Part shown: positions 52,391 to 62,359 of the stretch, piece after piece | Layout of the letters: every line of letters starts with the position of its first letter | Position numbering within the stretch: the first letter of the stretch is position 1 | NCBI RefSeq assembly: GCF_014203555.1 | Contig: NZ_JACHJH010000002.1 | Location: forward strand, 838,791 to 902,790 | Reading direction: 5' to 3' | Source: Streptomyces olivoverticillatus | GTDB taxonomy: Bacteria > Actinomycetota > Actinomycetes > Streptomycetales > Streptomycetaceae | Length of the DNA stretch: 64,000 bases | Position numbers and translations under genes: made by a program | Notes under the pieces: generated by a model | The model's input: the letters and a program-made list of their open reading frames with translations, nothing else | The model's database searches: none | What the model was told of the DNA's origin: nothing

Positions 52391-53245
52391 GTGGCCGGAC
52401 CGACGACCGCCCGGCGCGGTGGCGAGAAGAACGGGAAGTCCAAGGCGGGCGGATCGTCCAAGCCGTCGAAGCCGCGGTCGTCGTCCGGCCGTCCCCGGCC
52501 GGGCGGTGGGCCCCGCAAAGGCGGGGCCGCCGCCTCCCGGCCCTCCAGGCGGCGCCGCCTGCTGCTCTGGTCGGCGGCCGCCGCGCTCGGCGGAGCGGCC
52601 GTCATCTGGCTGCTCTACGGCTCCGGCTGGCTGTGCGTCACCCGAGTGGATGTCAGCGGCACCAAGACGCTGACGCCCGCCGAGGTGCGCGCGGCGGCCG
52701 CCGTCCCGCTCGGCGAACCGCTGGCCGCCGTGGACACCGACGGCATCGAGGAGCGGCTGCGCACCCGGCTGCCGAGGATCCGCGAGGTCGAGGTCGTACG
52801 GTCCTGGCCACATGGAATCGGTCTGAAAGTGACCGAGCGACAGCCGGAAGTGCTCTTCGAAAGAGGCGGGAAGTTTGTCGAGATCGACGGTTCCGGCGTG
52901 CGGTTCGCCACAGTCGATCAGGCTCCGTCCGGGGTCCCGCGCTTGGTGATGGAGGCCCAGGACTCGCCCAGCACCCGGCGGTTCGGCGCCGGCCGCCTCG
53001 AACAGGAGGGCGTCCGGGTCGCCGCCGCCCTGCCTGCGGCGATCCGCCGGGACCTGCAGGTCGTCCGGGTGCGTTCGTACGACTCCATCACCGTGGAGCT
53101 GGCGGGGGGCCGGTCCGTCGTGTGGGGGAGTGGCGAACGGGGCGAGGCGAAGGCCCGTACGCTCACCGCACTGCTCAAGGCCGCTCCGGACGCCCGCCAC
53201 TTCGACGTCAGCGCTCCGGGGGCCCCCGCGGTGTCCGGGAGTTGA
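52391..53245 (+). CDS. ftsQ: Cell division protein FtsQ/DivIB
   Basis: This 284-aa bitopic protein has a long basic, Ser/Gly/Lys/Arg-rich cytoplasmic tail (about 1-60), one membrane helix (LLLWSAAAALGGAAVIWLLYG) and an extracellular POTRA domain (CVTRVDVSGTKTLTPAEVRAAA) followed by the FtsQ beta domain. It scaffolds FtsL-DivIC. The start is GTG 52391 after AGGAGG. Its 3' end is followed by the ftsZ promoter region. Confidence 0.92.
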   Translation: MAGPTTARRGGEKNGKSKAGGSSKPSKPRSSSGRPRPGGGPRKGGAAASRPSRRRRLLLWSAAAALGGAAVIWLLYGSGWLCVTRVDVSGTKTLTPAEVRAAAAVPLGEPLAAVDTDGIEERLRTRLPRIREVEVVRSWPHGIGLKVTERQPEVLFERGGKFVEIDGSGVRFATVDQAPSGVPRLVMEAQDSPSTRRFGAGRLEQEGVRVAAALPAAIRRDLQVVRVRSYDSITVELAGGRSVVWGSGERGEAKARTLTALLKAAPDARHFDVSAPGAPAVSGS

Positions 53246-53273
53246 CGCCGATGAGGGCCGGACAGCACCCTGG

Positions 53274-53424
53274 TTGGCTACGGCTATGGGTGATCACATA
53301 GGGTGAAAAGAAAAACGGGAGGTTCGGCGTGTTCGTTGAACACGCGCCGCTTGTCGACTTAGTGTCCTGCTTCAGAGAACAAGGGAACAGTGACACCAGT
53401 AACCCTAAACTTCAACGTTAGGGT
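53274..53424 (+). promoter_or_regulatory. ftsZ promoter region
   Basis: Two promoter-like pairs are visible: TTGGCT - 19 bp - TAGGGT (53274-53304) and TTGAAC - 18 bp - TAGTGT (53336-53365). A third TAGGGT lies at 53419-53424. A perfect palindrome GCGTGTTC-GTT-GAACACGC (53327-53345) overlaps the second -35, and a bulged hairpin AACCCTAAAC / GTTAGGGTT spans 53401-53425. A GACAC motif (53392-53396), the core of WhiA sites, lies between them. S. coelicolor ftsZ is known to have several promoters, one of them sporulation-specific. Confidence 0.6.
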
Positions 53425-53485
53425 TCGGGTCGGCGTTCGGAACCGCCCCCCAGGCATACGTAACTCGAGGCGAGAGGCCTTCGAC

Positions 53486-54739
<1,254 letters not shown>

Positions 54740-54777
54740 CACTGCCCTGAATCCACAAGGAACGTGAGCGGCCCCCA

Positions 54778-55590
54778 GTGATAGGGCAACAGCACACAGT
54801 GCCCCCTGTAGAACATGTGGAACACGCGAGCGGCGCGCACTTCGCCTTCACCGACAGGTGGGGCGGGGTGAGCGCCGCTCCGTATGCGGAGCTCAATCTG
54901 GGCGGCGCGGTCGGCGACGACCCGGCGGCCGTACGGGCCAACCGGGAGCTGGCCGCCCGGGCGCTGGGCCTCGACCCGGCGGACGTCGTCTGGATGAACC
55001 AGGTGCACGGCCGGGATGTCGCGGTGGTCGACGGCCCCTGGCGGACGTCGGAGGTCCCGGCGGTGGACGCCGTGGTGACGGCGCGTCGGGGGCTCGCCCT
55101 CGCGGTGCTGACCGCGGACTGCACCCCGGTGCTGCTGGCCGACCCGGTCGCGGGGATCGCGGGCGCGGCCCACGCCGGCCGGCCCGGACTTCTCGCGGGC
55201 GTGGTCCCGGCGGTCGTCGGGGAGATGCTGCGGCTCGGCGCCGAGCCGGACCGGATCGTCGCCCGCATCGGCCCCTCGGTGTGCGGCCTGTGCTACGAGG
55301 TGCCGGAGGCGATGCGCGCCGAGGTCGCCGAGGCGGTGCCCGAGGCCTGGGCCACCACCCGGCAGGGCACGCCGGCGGTCGACGTCGCGGCCGGGGTCGT
55401 GGCGCAGCTCGGTCGAATGGGTGTCAGCATCAGCGGCAAATCTCACATTTGCACACTGGAGTCGGCCGACCACTTCTCCTACCGGCGCGAGCGCACCACT
55501 GGCCGGCTCGCGAGCTACGTGTGGCTCGGGGGGACACCTTCGGTCGGAGGCGTCGAGGGCGTCGGGGACGCCGGGGGAGGACGGGCGTGA
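54778..55590 (+). CDS. pgeF: Peptidoglycan editing factor PgeF (YlmD/YfiH, laccase-domain)
   Basis: This 270-aa single-domain protein is of the multicopper polyphenol oxidase-like family, now known as a peptidoglycan editing factor that removes wrong residues such as L-Ser from precursors. The metal ligands are visible in VWMNQVHGRDV, LTADCTPVLLAD and AAHAGRPGLLAG; CGLCYEVPEAM matches the conserved Cys loop. The GTG 54778 start is 38 nt after ftsZ, and its stop overlaps yggS (GTGA). Confidence 0.9.
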   Translation: MIGQQHTVPPVEHVEHASGAHFAFTDRWGGVSAAPYAELNLGGAVGDDPAAVRANRELAARALGLDPADVVWMNQVHGRDVAVVDGPWRTSEVPAVDAVVTARRGLALAVLTADCTPVLLADPVAGIAGAAHAGRPGLLAGVVPAVVGEMLRLGAEPDRIVARIGPSVCGLCYEVPEAMRAEVAEAVPEAWATTRQGTPAVDVAAGVVAQLGRMGVSISGKSHICTLESADHFSYRRERTTGRLASYVWLGGTPSVGGVEGVGDAGGGRA

Positions 55591-56309
55591 CGACGGACCG
55601 CAGAACCCAGTTGGCGGACAACCTCGCCCGGGTGGAGGAACGTATCTCCGCCGCGTGTGCCGCGGCGGGCCGCGGGCGGGAAGAGGTGACCCTCATCGTG
55701 GTCACCAAGACCTACCCCGCGAGCGATGTCCGCCTCCTCGCCGACCTGGGGGTCCGTCATGTCGCGGAGAACCGCGACCAGGACGCCGCCCCGAAGGCCG
55801 CCGAGTGCTCGGATCTGCCCCTTACCTGGCACTTTGTCGGTCAGCTGCAGACAAACAAGGTGCGATCGGTGGTGAATTACGCCGATCTGGTGCACTCCAT
55901 TGACCGCGAGCGACTGGTGACTTCGCTCTCGGCCGCGGCCGTCCGGGCGGGCCGGAAGCTGGACTGCCTGATCCAGGTGGCGCTTGACGCGGAGTCGGGC
56001 GAGCGGGGCGCCAGAGGCGGGATCGCTCCCGACGGGGTGCCGGCTCTGGCTGACGCGCTCGCCGCCGCCGAAGGCCTGCGACCGGTGGGTCTCATGACGG
56101 TGGCTCCGCTGACGGGCCCGTACGAGGGCAGGGCGAGAGGGGCGTTCGACCGGCTGATGGAAATCGCAACGGACCTGCGCGCGGTCCATCCTGCTGCGAA
56201 CATGGTGTCAGCAGGTATGAGCGCGGACCTCGAGGAGGCCGTTGCAGCCGGTGCGACACATGTACGTGTCGGCTCAGCGGTACTCGGAGTCCGCCCCGGG
56301 CTCGGGTAA
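55587..56309 (+). CDS. YggS-family PLP-binding protein (YlmE/PLPBP)
   Basis: This 240-aa PLP-binding protein of the alanine-racemase-like fold keeps pyridoxal phosphate and amino acid pools in balance. The PLP Lys lies in LIVVTKTYPASDVRLL; other blocks are VRHVAENRDQDAAPK, LTWHFVGQLQTNKVRSVV, and the C-terminal MVSAGMSADLEEAVAAGATHVRVGSAVLG. GTG 55587 overlaps the pgeF stop, so the pair is translationally coupled. It is part of the conserved ftsZ-sepF segment. Confidence 0.93.
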   Translation: MTTDRRTQLADNLARVEERISAACAAAGRGREEVTLIVVTKTYPASDVRLLADLGVRHVAENRDQDAAPKAAECSDLPLTWHFVGQLQTNKVRSVVNYADLVHSIDRERLVTSLSAAAVRAGRKLDCLIQVALDAESGERGARGGIAPDGVPALADALAAAEGLRPVGLMTVAPLTGPYEGRARGAFDRLMEIATDLRAVHPAANMVSAGMSADLEEAVAAGATHVRVGSAVLGVRPGLG

Positions 56310-56429
56310 CGTCGCCAAGAAGTCGGACCACAGCAGAAAATATGGTCATTCCCGTCAAAAGGCGGGCAGGCCACGTGGATCCAGCGCCGTTGACGGAGCC
56401 GATCCACCACAGAGCGGAGGACGCAGAGA

Positions 56430-57038
56430 ATGGCCGGCGCGATGCGCAAGATGGCGGTCTACCTCGGCCTCGTGGAGGACGATGGGTACGACGGCCCGGG
56501 GTTCGACCCCGACGACGAGTTCGAGCCCGAGCCGGAGCCGGACCGGCGCCGGCAGCACCAAACGCACCAAGCTCAACCGACACAATCGGACGAACCGGTT
56601 CGAGTCGCCCAGCCGCCCGCGCAGCGTGAACCCGCTCCGCTCGTAGCGGAAACGGGACGACCCGCCCGAATCGCCCCCGTGTCGTCCATCACACCCGAAC
56701 GCCACTCTCTGGAGAAGAACGCACCGGTGATCATGCCCAAGGTTGTGTCCGAGCGGGAGCCTTACCGCATCACGACATTGCACCCCCGGACCTACAACGA
56801 GGCCCGTACCATCGGGGAACACTTCCGCGAAGGTACCCCGGTGATCATGAATCTCACCGAGATGGACGACACCGACGCGAAGCGGCTTGTCGACTTTGCG
56901 GCCGGCCTGGTCTTCGGGCTGCACGGCAGCATCGAGCGGGTGACGCAGAAGGTGTTCCTGCTGTCTCCTGCTAACGTCGATGTCACGGCGGAGGACAAGG
57001 CCCGCATCGCAGAGGGTGGGTTCTTCAACCAGAGCTGA
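56430..57038 (+). CDS. sepF: Cell division protein SepF
   Basis: This 202-aa protein anchors FtsZ to the membrane. The N-terminal amphipathic helix ([14 protein letters not shown]) is followed by an acidic, Gln/Pro-rich linker (residues 20-95) and the SepF beta-alpha core ([27 protein letters not shown], then [37 protein letters not shown]). The 120-bp gap after yggS may hold a separate promoter; no clear hexamers are seen. ATG 56430 is preceded by GCAGAGA. Confidence 0.93.
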   Translation: MAGAMRKMAVYLGLVEDDGYDGPGFDPDDEFEPEPEPDRRRQHQTHQAQPTQSDEPVRVAQPPAQREPAPLVAETGRPARIAPVSSITPERHSLEKNAPVIMPKVVSEREPYRITTLHPRTYNEARTIGEHFREGTPVIMNLTEMDDTDAKRLVDFAAGLVFGLHGSIERVTQKVFLLSPANVDVTAEDKARIAEGGFFNQS

Positions 57039-57108
57039 GACGCAACACCGGGCAAACCGGACAACGGCCAACCGGCCTGGTACGAGCAAGGGGAGAGGGA
57101 AGCGCGGG

Positions 57109-57393
57109 ATGGGCATCGCACAGCAGGTGATCTACATCGCGCTGTACTGCTTCCTGATCGTGCTGATTTTCCGCTTGGTGATGGACTACGTCTTCCAGTT
57201 CGCCCGCTCGTGGCAACCCGGTAAGGCGATGGTGGTCCTCCTGGAGGCCACCTACACTGTCACCGATCCGCCACTCAAGCTTCTGCGGCGGGTCATCCCG
57301 CCGCTGCGTCTCGGGGGCGTGGCGCTCGACCTGTCCTTCTTCGTACTGATGATCATCGTCTACATCCTGATCACCGTCGTGAGCCGGCTGTGA
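57109..57393 (+). CDS. YggT-family membrane protein
   Basis: This 94-aa protein has two membrane helices (VIYIALYCFLIVLIFRLVMDYVF and LDLSFFVLMIIVYILITVV) on either side of the family motif TDPPLKLLRRVIPPLRLGGVALD. YggT proteins accompany sepF and divIVA in many Gram-positive bacteria and are thought to assist division or osmotic responses. The ATG 57109 start follows GGGGAGAGGG. Confidence 0.9.
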   Translation: MGIAQQVIYIALYCFLIVLIFRLVMDYVFQFARSWQPGKAMVVLLEATYTVTDPPLKLLRRVIPPLRLGGVALDLSFFVLMIIVYILITVVSRL

Positions 57394-57454
57394 ACGCGGC
57401 TGTGAACGATACGGTCTTGCCGATTGCCGACGACTACGTTGAGGTGAAGAAGAG

Positions 57455-58621
57455 ATGCCGCTGAGCCCCGAGGACGTGCGGAACAAGCAGTTCACGACCG
57501 TCCGCCTCCGAGAAGGCTATGACGAGGACGAGGTCGATGCCTTCCTCGACGAGGTCGAGGCCGAACTGACCCGCCTGCTCCGGGAGAACGAGGACCTGCG
57601 CGCCAAGCTGGCCGCCGCCACGCGCGCCGCCGCGCAGAACCAGCAGCAGAACATGCGGAAGCCGGAGCCCCAGGACGGGCGGCCCGGTGCTCCCGTGCCC
57701 GCCGCCATATCCGGCCCGCAGCCGGTGCCGCCGAACCAGCAGCAGATGGGGGGTCCGCCGCAGCTTCCGGGCGGTGCCCCGCAGCTGCCGGCCGGACCAG
57801 GCGGACACGGCCACGGTCCCCAGGGCCCGCACGGTCCCGGCCCGATGGGACAGAACGGTCCGATGGGTGGCCCGATGGGCGGACCCATGGGACAGAACGG
57901 ACCGATGGGGCAGAACCCCATGGGGCAGAACGGCCCGATGGGCCAGAACCCCATGGGGCAGAACGGCCCCATGGGCGGCCCGCAGCTGCCGCAGCCGGGG
58001 CAGGGCCCCGGTGGTGACAGCGCTGCCCGAGTCCTTTCGCTCGCACAGCAGACCGCCGACCAGGCGATCGCGGAGGCCCGTTCCGAGGCCAACAAGATCG
58101 TCGGCGAGGCGCGCAGCCGTGCCGAGGGTCTGGAGCGGGACGCCCGTGCCAAGGCGGACGCCCTGGAGCGGGACGCGCAGGAGAAGCACCGCGTGGCGAT
58201 GGGCTCGCTGGAGTCCGCGCGCGCCACGCTGGAGCGCAAGGTCGAGGACCTGCGCGGCTTCGAGCGCGAGTACCGCACGCGGCTGAAGTCCTACCTGGAG
58301 AGCCAGCTGCGTCAGCTGGAGAACCAGGCGGACGACTCGCTGGCCCCGCCGCGCACCCCGGCGACCGCGTCGCTGCCGCCGGCCCCCTCGATGAGCGGGT
58401 CGATGGCCTCGGCCGGTGCGGGCATGGGGGGTCACTCCATGGGCGGCAACCAGACCATGGGCGGCCACGGCGGTCCGTCGGCGCCGTCCTACGGCGGTCA
58501 GCAGCAGATGTCGCCGGCGATGACCCAGCCGATGGCACCGGTGCGGCCGCAGGCGCCGCAGCCGATGCAGCAGGCGCCTTCGCCGATGCGCGGTTTCCTC
58601 ATCGACGAGGACGACAACTGA
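57455..58621 (+). CDS. divIVA: Polar growth coiled-coil protein DivIVA
   Basis: This 388-aa DivIVA (Wag31) drives tip extension in Streptomyces hyphae. The N-terminal membrane-binding domain (PLSPEDVRNKQFTTVRLREGYDEDEVDAFLDEVEAEL) is followed by a first short coiled coil, then a linker (about residues 65-185) that includes perfect Met-Gly-Gln-Asn-Pro tandem repeats. A second long coiled coil (about 190-290) and a Gln/Met/Pro-rich C-terminal tail follow. The linker is encoded by a tandem DNA repeat at 57843-57975. The ATG follows GAAGAAGAG. Confidence 0.95.
   Translation: MPLSPEDVRNKQFTTVRLREGYDEDEVDAFLDEVEAELTRLLRENEDLRAKLAAATRAAAQNQQQNMRKPEPQDGRPGAPVPAAISGPQPVPPNQQQMGGPPQLPGGAPQLPAGPGGHGHGPQGPHGPGPMGQNGPMGGPMGGPMGQNGPMGQNPMGQNGPMGQNPMGQNGPMGGPQLPQPGQGPGGDSAARVLSLAQQTADQAIAEARSEANKIVGEARSRAEGLERDARAKADALERDAQEKHRVAMGSLESARATLERKVEDLRGFEREYRTRLKSYLESQLRQLENQADDSLAPPRTPATASLPPAPSMSGSMASAGAGMGGHSMGGNQTMGGHGGPSAPSYGGQQQMSPAMTQPMAPVRPQAPQPMQQAPSPMRGFLIDEDDN
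57843..57975 (+). repeat. Tandem coding repeat in the divIVA linker
   Basis: Repeats of the GGNCAGAACGGNCCNATGGG type, 15-24 bp long, encode MGQNGPMG and MGQNPMGQNGP units. Units at 57901-57966 are nearly identical in DNA as well as protein, so the tract may vary in length between strains. Confidence 0.8.
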
Positions 58622-58645
58622 CGGACGGTTTTCCACCGTCGGTAC

Positions 58646-58685
58646 ATGGGCCGGGCCCCTGGGATTCCCCAGGGGCCCGGCCCAT
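58646..58685 (+). terminator. divIVA terminator
   Basis: A perfect 18-bp stem (58646-58663 with 58668-58685) with a 4-nt loop is the strongest hairpin in the window. It begins 25 nt after the divIVA stop and is followed by a short T-rich stretch. Confidence 0.85.
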
Positions 58686-58716
58686 TTGCTTCCCCCATCA
58701 GCCTTGGGTAAGCGAA

Positions 58717-58741
58717 AGCCCCGGCGCGGAGCGCCGGGGCT
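58717..58741 (-). terminator. ileS terminator
   Basis: A perfect 11-bp stem (58717-58727 with 58731-58741) with a 3-nt loop lies 20 nt after the ileS stop on the minus strand. Confidence 0.75.
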
Positions 58742-58761
58742 GATGCCTTGTGCCTTACGTG

Positions 58762-61700
58762 TTACGCCTTGCGGAGGCGGAAGGTGAGGGCGAGACCCTC
58801 GTCCTCGAACGGCTCGCCGAACGTGTCGTCACCCTCGCCGGTCGCGAAGTCCGTCGCGAGGACCTCGTCCGCGATGAGCCCCGCGTGCTCGGTGAGCGCG
58901 GTGAGCGTCTCCTCGTTCGCCGAGTGCCAGCGCAGGGCAATCCGGTCGGCCACGTCCAGGCCGCTGTTCTTGCGCGCCTCCTGGATCAGCCGGATCGCGT
59001 CGCGGGCCAGGCCCGCCCGGCGCAGCTCCGGAGTGATCTCGAGGTCCAGCGCGACGGTCGCGCCCGAGTCCGAGGCCACCGACCAGCCTTCGCGCGGCGT
59101 CTCCGTGATGATCACCTCATCGGCGGCGAGCGGAACCGTCTCGCCGTCGACGACCACCGAGGCCGTGCCCTCGCGCAGGGCCAGCGACAGCGCCGCCGCG
59201 TCGGCCGCGGCGACCGCCTTGGCCACCGCCTGCACGCCCTTGCCGAACCGCTTGCCGAGCGCACGGAAGTTGGCCTTCGCCGTGGTGTCGACGAGCGAGC
59301 CGCCGACCTCCGACAGCGAGGCCAGCGAGGAGACGTTCAGCTCCTCCGCGATCTGCGCCCGCAGCTCCGCGCCCAGCGTCTCGAAGCCGGCGGCCGCGAC
59401 CAGCGCGCGCGAGAGCGGCTGGCGGGTCTTGACGCCGGACTCGGCGCGCGTCGCGCGGCCCAGCTCGACCAGGCGCCGGACCAGCAGCATCTGCCGGGAC
59501 AGCTCCGGGTCGACGAGCGAGGTGTCCGCCACCGGCCACGTCGCCAGGTGCACCGACTCCGGGGCCTCGGGGGCGACCGGGACGACGAGGTCCTGCCAGA
59601 CCCGCTCGGTGATGAACGGGACCAGAGGGGCCATCAGCCGGGTGACCGTCTCGATGACCTCGTGCAGCGTGCGCAGCGCGGACGCGTCGCCCTGCCAGAA
59701 CCGGCGGCGCGAACGGCGCACGTACCAGTTGGACAGGTCGTCGACGAAGGCGGACAGCAGCTTGCCCGCGCGCTGGGTGTCGTAGGCCTCCATGGCCTGC
59801 GTGACCTGGTCGGTCAGTGCGTTCAGCTCGCCGAGCAGCCAGCGGTCCAGCAGCGGCCGGTCGGCCGGGGCCGGGTCGGCGGCGCTGGGCGCCCAGCCGG
59901 TCGTACGGGCGTAGAGCGCCTGGAAGGCGACCGTGTTCCAGTACGTCAGCAGGGTCTTGCGCACGACCTCCTGGATCGTGCCGTGGCCCACGCGGCGCGC
60001 GGCCCATGGCGAGCCGCCGGCCGCCATGAACCAGCGGACGGCGTCGGCGCCGTGCTCGTCCATCAGGGGGATCGGCTGGAGGATGTTGCCCAGGTGCTTG
60101 GACATCTTCCGGCCGTCCTCGGCCAGGATGTGGCCCAGGCAGACGACGTTCTCGTACGACGACTTGTCGAAGACGAGCGTGCCGACGGCCATCAGGGTGT
60201 AGAACCAGCCGCGGGTCTGGTCGATGGCCTCGGAGATGAACTGCGCCGGGTAGCGCCGCTCGAAGACGTCCTTGTTCTTGTACGGGTAGCCCCACTGGGC
60301 GAAGGGCATCGAGCCGGAGTCGTACCAGGCGTCGATCACCTCGGGCACCCGGACGGCCGTGTGGCCGCAGCCCTCGGCGGTGCAGCCGAAGGTGACGTCG
60401 TCGATGAACGGGCGGTGCGGGTCGAGGGCGCTCTGGTCGGTGCCGGTCAGCTCGGAGAGCTCGGCCAGCGAGCCGACGCAGGTGAGGTGGTCCTCTTCGC
60501 AGCGCCAGATCGGCAGCGGGGTGCCCCAGTAGCGGTTGCGGGAGAGCGCCCAGTCGATGTTGTTGTTCAGCCAGTCGCCGAAGCGGCCGTGCTTGACCGA
60601 ATCGGGGTACCAGTTGGTCTTCTCGTTCTCTTCGAGCAGCCGGTCCTTGACCGCGGTCGTCCGGATGTACCAGGACGGCTGGGCGTAGTACAGCAGCGCG
60701 GTGTGGCAGCGCCAGCAGTGCGGGTAGCTGTGCTCGTACGCGATGTGCTTGAAGAGCAGGCCGCGCTCGGACAGGTCGGCGACGAGCTTCTCGTCGGCCT
60801 TCTTGAAGAAGAGGCCGCCGACGAGGTCCACGTCCTCCTCGAAGGTGCCGTCCGGGCGGACGGGGTTGACCACGGGCAGGCCGTAGGCGCGGCAGGTCTT
60901 GAGGTCGTCCTCACCGAAGGCGGGTGCCTGGTGGACCAGACCCGTGCCGTCCTCGGTGGTGACGTACTCGGCGTTGACGACGTAGTGGGCGTTCTCCACC
61001 TCGACCAGGTCGAACGGGCGGCGGTACGTCCAGCGCTCCATCTCGCGGCCGGTGAAGGACTGGCCGGTGGCCGTCCAGCCCTCGCCCAGCGCCTTCTCCA
61101 GCAGCGGCTCGGCGACGACCAGCCGCTCGTTGCCGTCGGTGGCGACGACGTACGTGACGTCGGGGTGGGCGGCGGCCGCGACGTTGGAGACCAGGGTCCA
61201 CGGGGTGGTCGTCCACACCAGCAGCGAGGCCTCGCCCGCCAGCGGGCCGGAGGTCAGCGGGAAGCGGACGAAGACGGAGGGGTCGACGACCGTCTCGTAG
61301 CCCTGGGCCAGCTCGTGGTCGGACAGGCCGGTGCCGCAGCGGGGGCACCAGGGGGCCACGCGGTGGTCCTGGACCAGCAGGCCCTTGCCGAAGATCTCCT
61401 TGAGCGACCACCAGACGGACTGGATGTACTCCGGGTCCATCGTGCGGTAGGCGCCGTCGAGGTCCGTCCAGTAGCCCATGCGGGTGGTGAGCTCGGCGAA
61501 CGCGTCGGTGTGCCGGGTCACGGACTCGCGGCACTTCGCGTTGAACTCGGCGATGCCGTACCGCTCGATGTCCTGCTTGCCGGAGAAGCCCAGCTCCTTC
61601 TCGACGGCGAGCTCGACCGGGAGGCCGTGGCAGTCCCAGCCGGCCTTGCGGCCGACGTGGTAGCCCTGCATCGTGCGGAAGCGCGGGAAGACGTCCTTGA

Positions 61701-61908
61701 AGACGCGGGCCTCGATGTGGTGGGCGCCGGGCATGCCGTTGGCCGTGGGCGGGCCCTCGTAGAAGACCCACTCGGGGCGGCCCTCGGACTGCTCGACGGA
61801 GCGGGCGAAGACCTTCTGCTCACGCCAGAACTCGAGCACGGCGTGCTCCAGGGCGGGCAGGTCGACCTGTGCGGGGACCTGGCGGTACTGCGGCTGCGGG
61901 CTGCTCAT
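58762..61908 (-). CDS. ileS: Isoleucyl-tRNA synthetase, type 2, altered HIGH motif
   Basis: This 1048-aa class I synthetase charges tRNA-Ile. Its size and C-terminal half resemble the eukaryote-like IleRS2 group, which tolerates mupirocin. The HIGH signature is changed: instead of HXGH it reads G61-A-H63-H64 (ANGMPGAHHIEAR), the GXHH form reported in hyper-resistant IleRS2 enzymes. The KMSKS loop reads GRKMSKHLGN (about residue 600). The editing domain CP1 (VWTTTPWTLVSNVAAAAHPDV) and the WWSLKEIFGKG segment are intact. The ATG lies 9 nt after GGAGG, which belongs to the T-box switch. Confidence 0.95.
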   Translation of the reverse strand: MSSPQPQYRQVPAQVDLPALEHAVLEFWREQKVFARSVEQSEGRPEWVFYEGPPTANGMPGAHHIEARVFKDVFPRFRTMQGYHVGRKAGWDCHGLPVELAVEKELGFSGKQDIERYGIAEFNAKCRESVTRHTDAFAELTTRMGYWTDLDGAYRTMDPEYIQSVWWSLKEIFGKGLLVQDHRVAPWCPRCGTGLSDHELAQGYETVVDPSVFVRFPLTSGPLAGEASLLVWTTTPWTLVSNVAAAAHPDVTYVVATDGNERLVVAEPLLEKALGEGWTATGQSFTGREMERWTYRRPFDLVEVENAHYVVNAEYVTTEDGTGLVHQAPAFGEDDLKTCRAYGLPVVNPVRPDGTFEEDVDLVGGLFFKKADEKLVADLSERGLLFKHIAYEHSYPHCWRCHTALLYYAQPSWYIRTTAVKDRLLEENEKTNWYPDSVKHGRFGDWLNNNIDWALSRNRYWGTPLPIWRCEEDHLTCVGSLAELSELTGTDQSALDPHRPFIDDVTFGCTAEGCGHTAVRVPEVIDAWYDSGSMPFAQWGYPYKNKDVFERRYPAQFISEAIDQTRGWFYTLMAVGTLVFDKSSYENVVCLGHILAEDGRKMSKHLGNILQPIPLMDEHGADAVRWFMAAGGSPWAARRVGHGTIQEVVRKTLLTYWNTVAFQALYARTTGWAPSAADPAPADRPLLDRWLLGELNALTDQVTQAMEAYDTQRAGKLLSAFVDDLSNWYVRRSRRRFWQGDASALRTLHEVIETVTRLMAPLVPFITERVWQDLVVPVAPEAPESVHLATWPVADTSLVDPELSRQMLLVRRLVELGRATRAESGVKTRQPLSRALVAAAGFETLGAELRAQIAEELNVSSLASLSEVGGSLVDTTAKANFRALGKRFGKGVQAVAKAVAAADAAALSLALREGTASVVVDGETVPLAADEVIITETPREGWSVASDSGATVALDLEITPELRRAGLARDAIRLIQEARKNSGLDVADRIALRWHSANEETLTALTEHAGLIADEVLATDFATGEGDDTFGEPFEDEGLALTFRLRKA

Positions 61909-62070
61909 CAGGGGCTACCTCCGGCGGGACGTCGTGCGCTGTCCGTCGGAGGGACGAGAGCGCTTGCGCCGACTCCCGCGGTACCACCCTCCTTGGCCGC
62001 AGGCATGCATCGCCTCCGGCCCCCTCATTAGGGTCGCGATACCGGTTCTACTGACCCCGAGGGGCGTTCT
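61909..62070 (-). ncRNA. Translational T-box riboswitch of ileS
   Basis: The minus-strand leader of ileS holds the T-box sequence GGGTGGTACCGCGG, whose TGGT (complement of 61983-61986) would pair with the tRNA acceptor end. A compact Stem I region precedes it, with an AGTAGAA specifier-loop motif and a candidate Ile codon ATC (62038-62040). The anti-Shine-Dalgarno sequence CCTCCG (complement of 61947-61952) can pair with CGGAGG before the start codon (complement of 61918-61923). No intrinsic terminator is seen, so control is at translation. A TACACT hexamer at 62187-62192 (minus strand) may be the -10; the remaining 62193-62359 region shows only short upstream sequence of the next gene. Confidence 0.85.
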
Positions 62071-62359
62071 TCCGGCGGCTCCGGGCTGATCTTCGCGCCG
62101 CGCACACCCCCGGGCTCGCACCGTCCCCGGGTCGCTCATGGCTGCGTGCGGAGCTACTCGTCCCTTCCACACCTTTCGCTGCGCCCAGTGTACGGGGCAC
62201 AGCCGGTACCGGCCGACCGGATAAAGGGTCCGGGTTACAGGGCCGGAGGCGGGGCACAACGGATGAGACCGGCGTGCCCCGTTGCCGCGTGCCCTGAGCC
62301 GATTTATCGTTCCCGCACGATTCGCGCGCAAGATCATAAAATGTGAAGGGATCGCGGCC

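Noticed and set aside
57843..57975. CRISPR-like regularly spaced repeats
   Set aside because: The repeats are in frame inside divIVA and encode a peptide repeat; there are no spacers and no cas genes.
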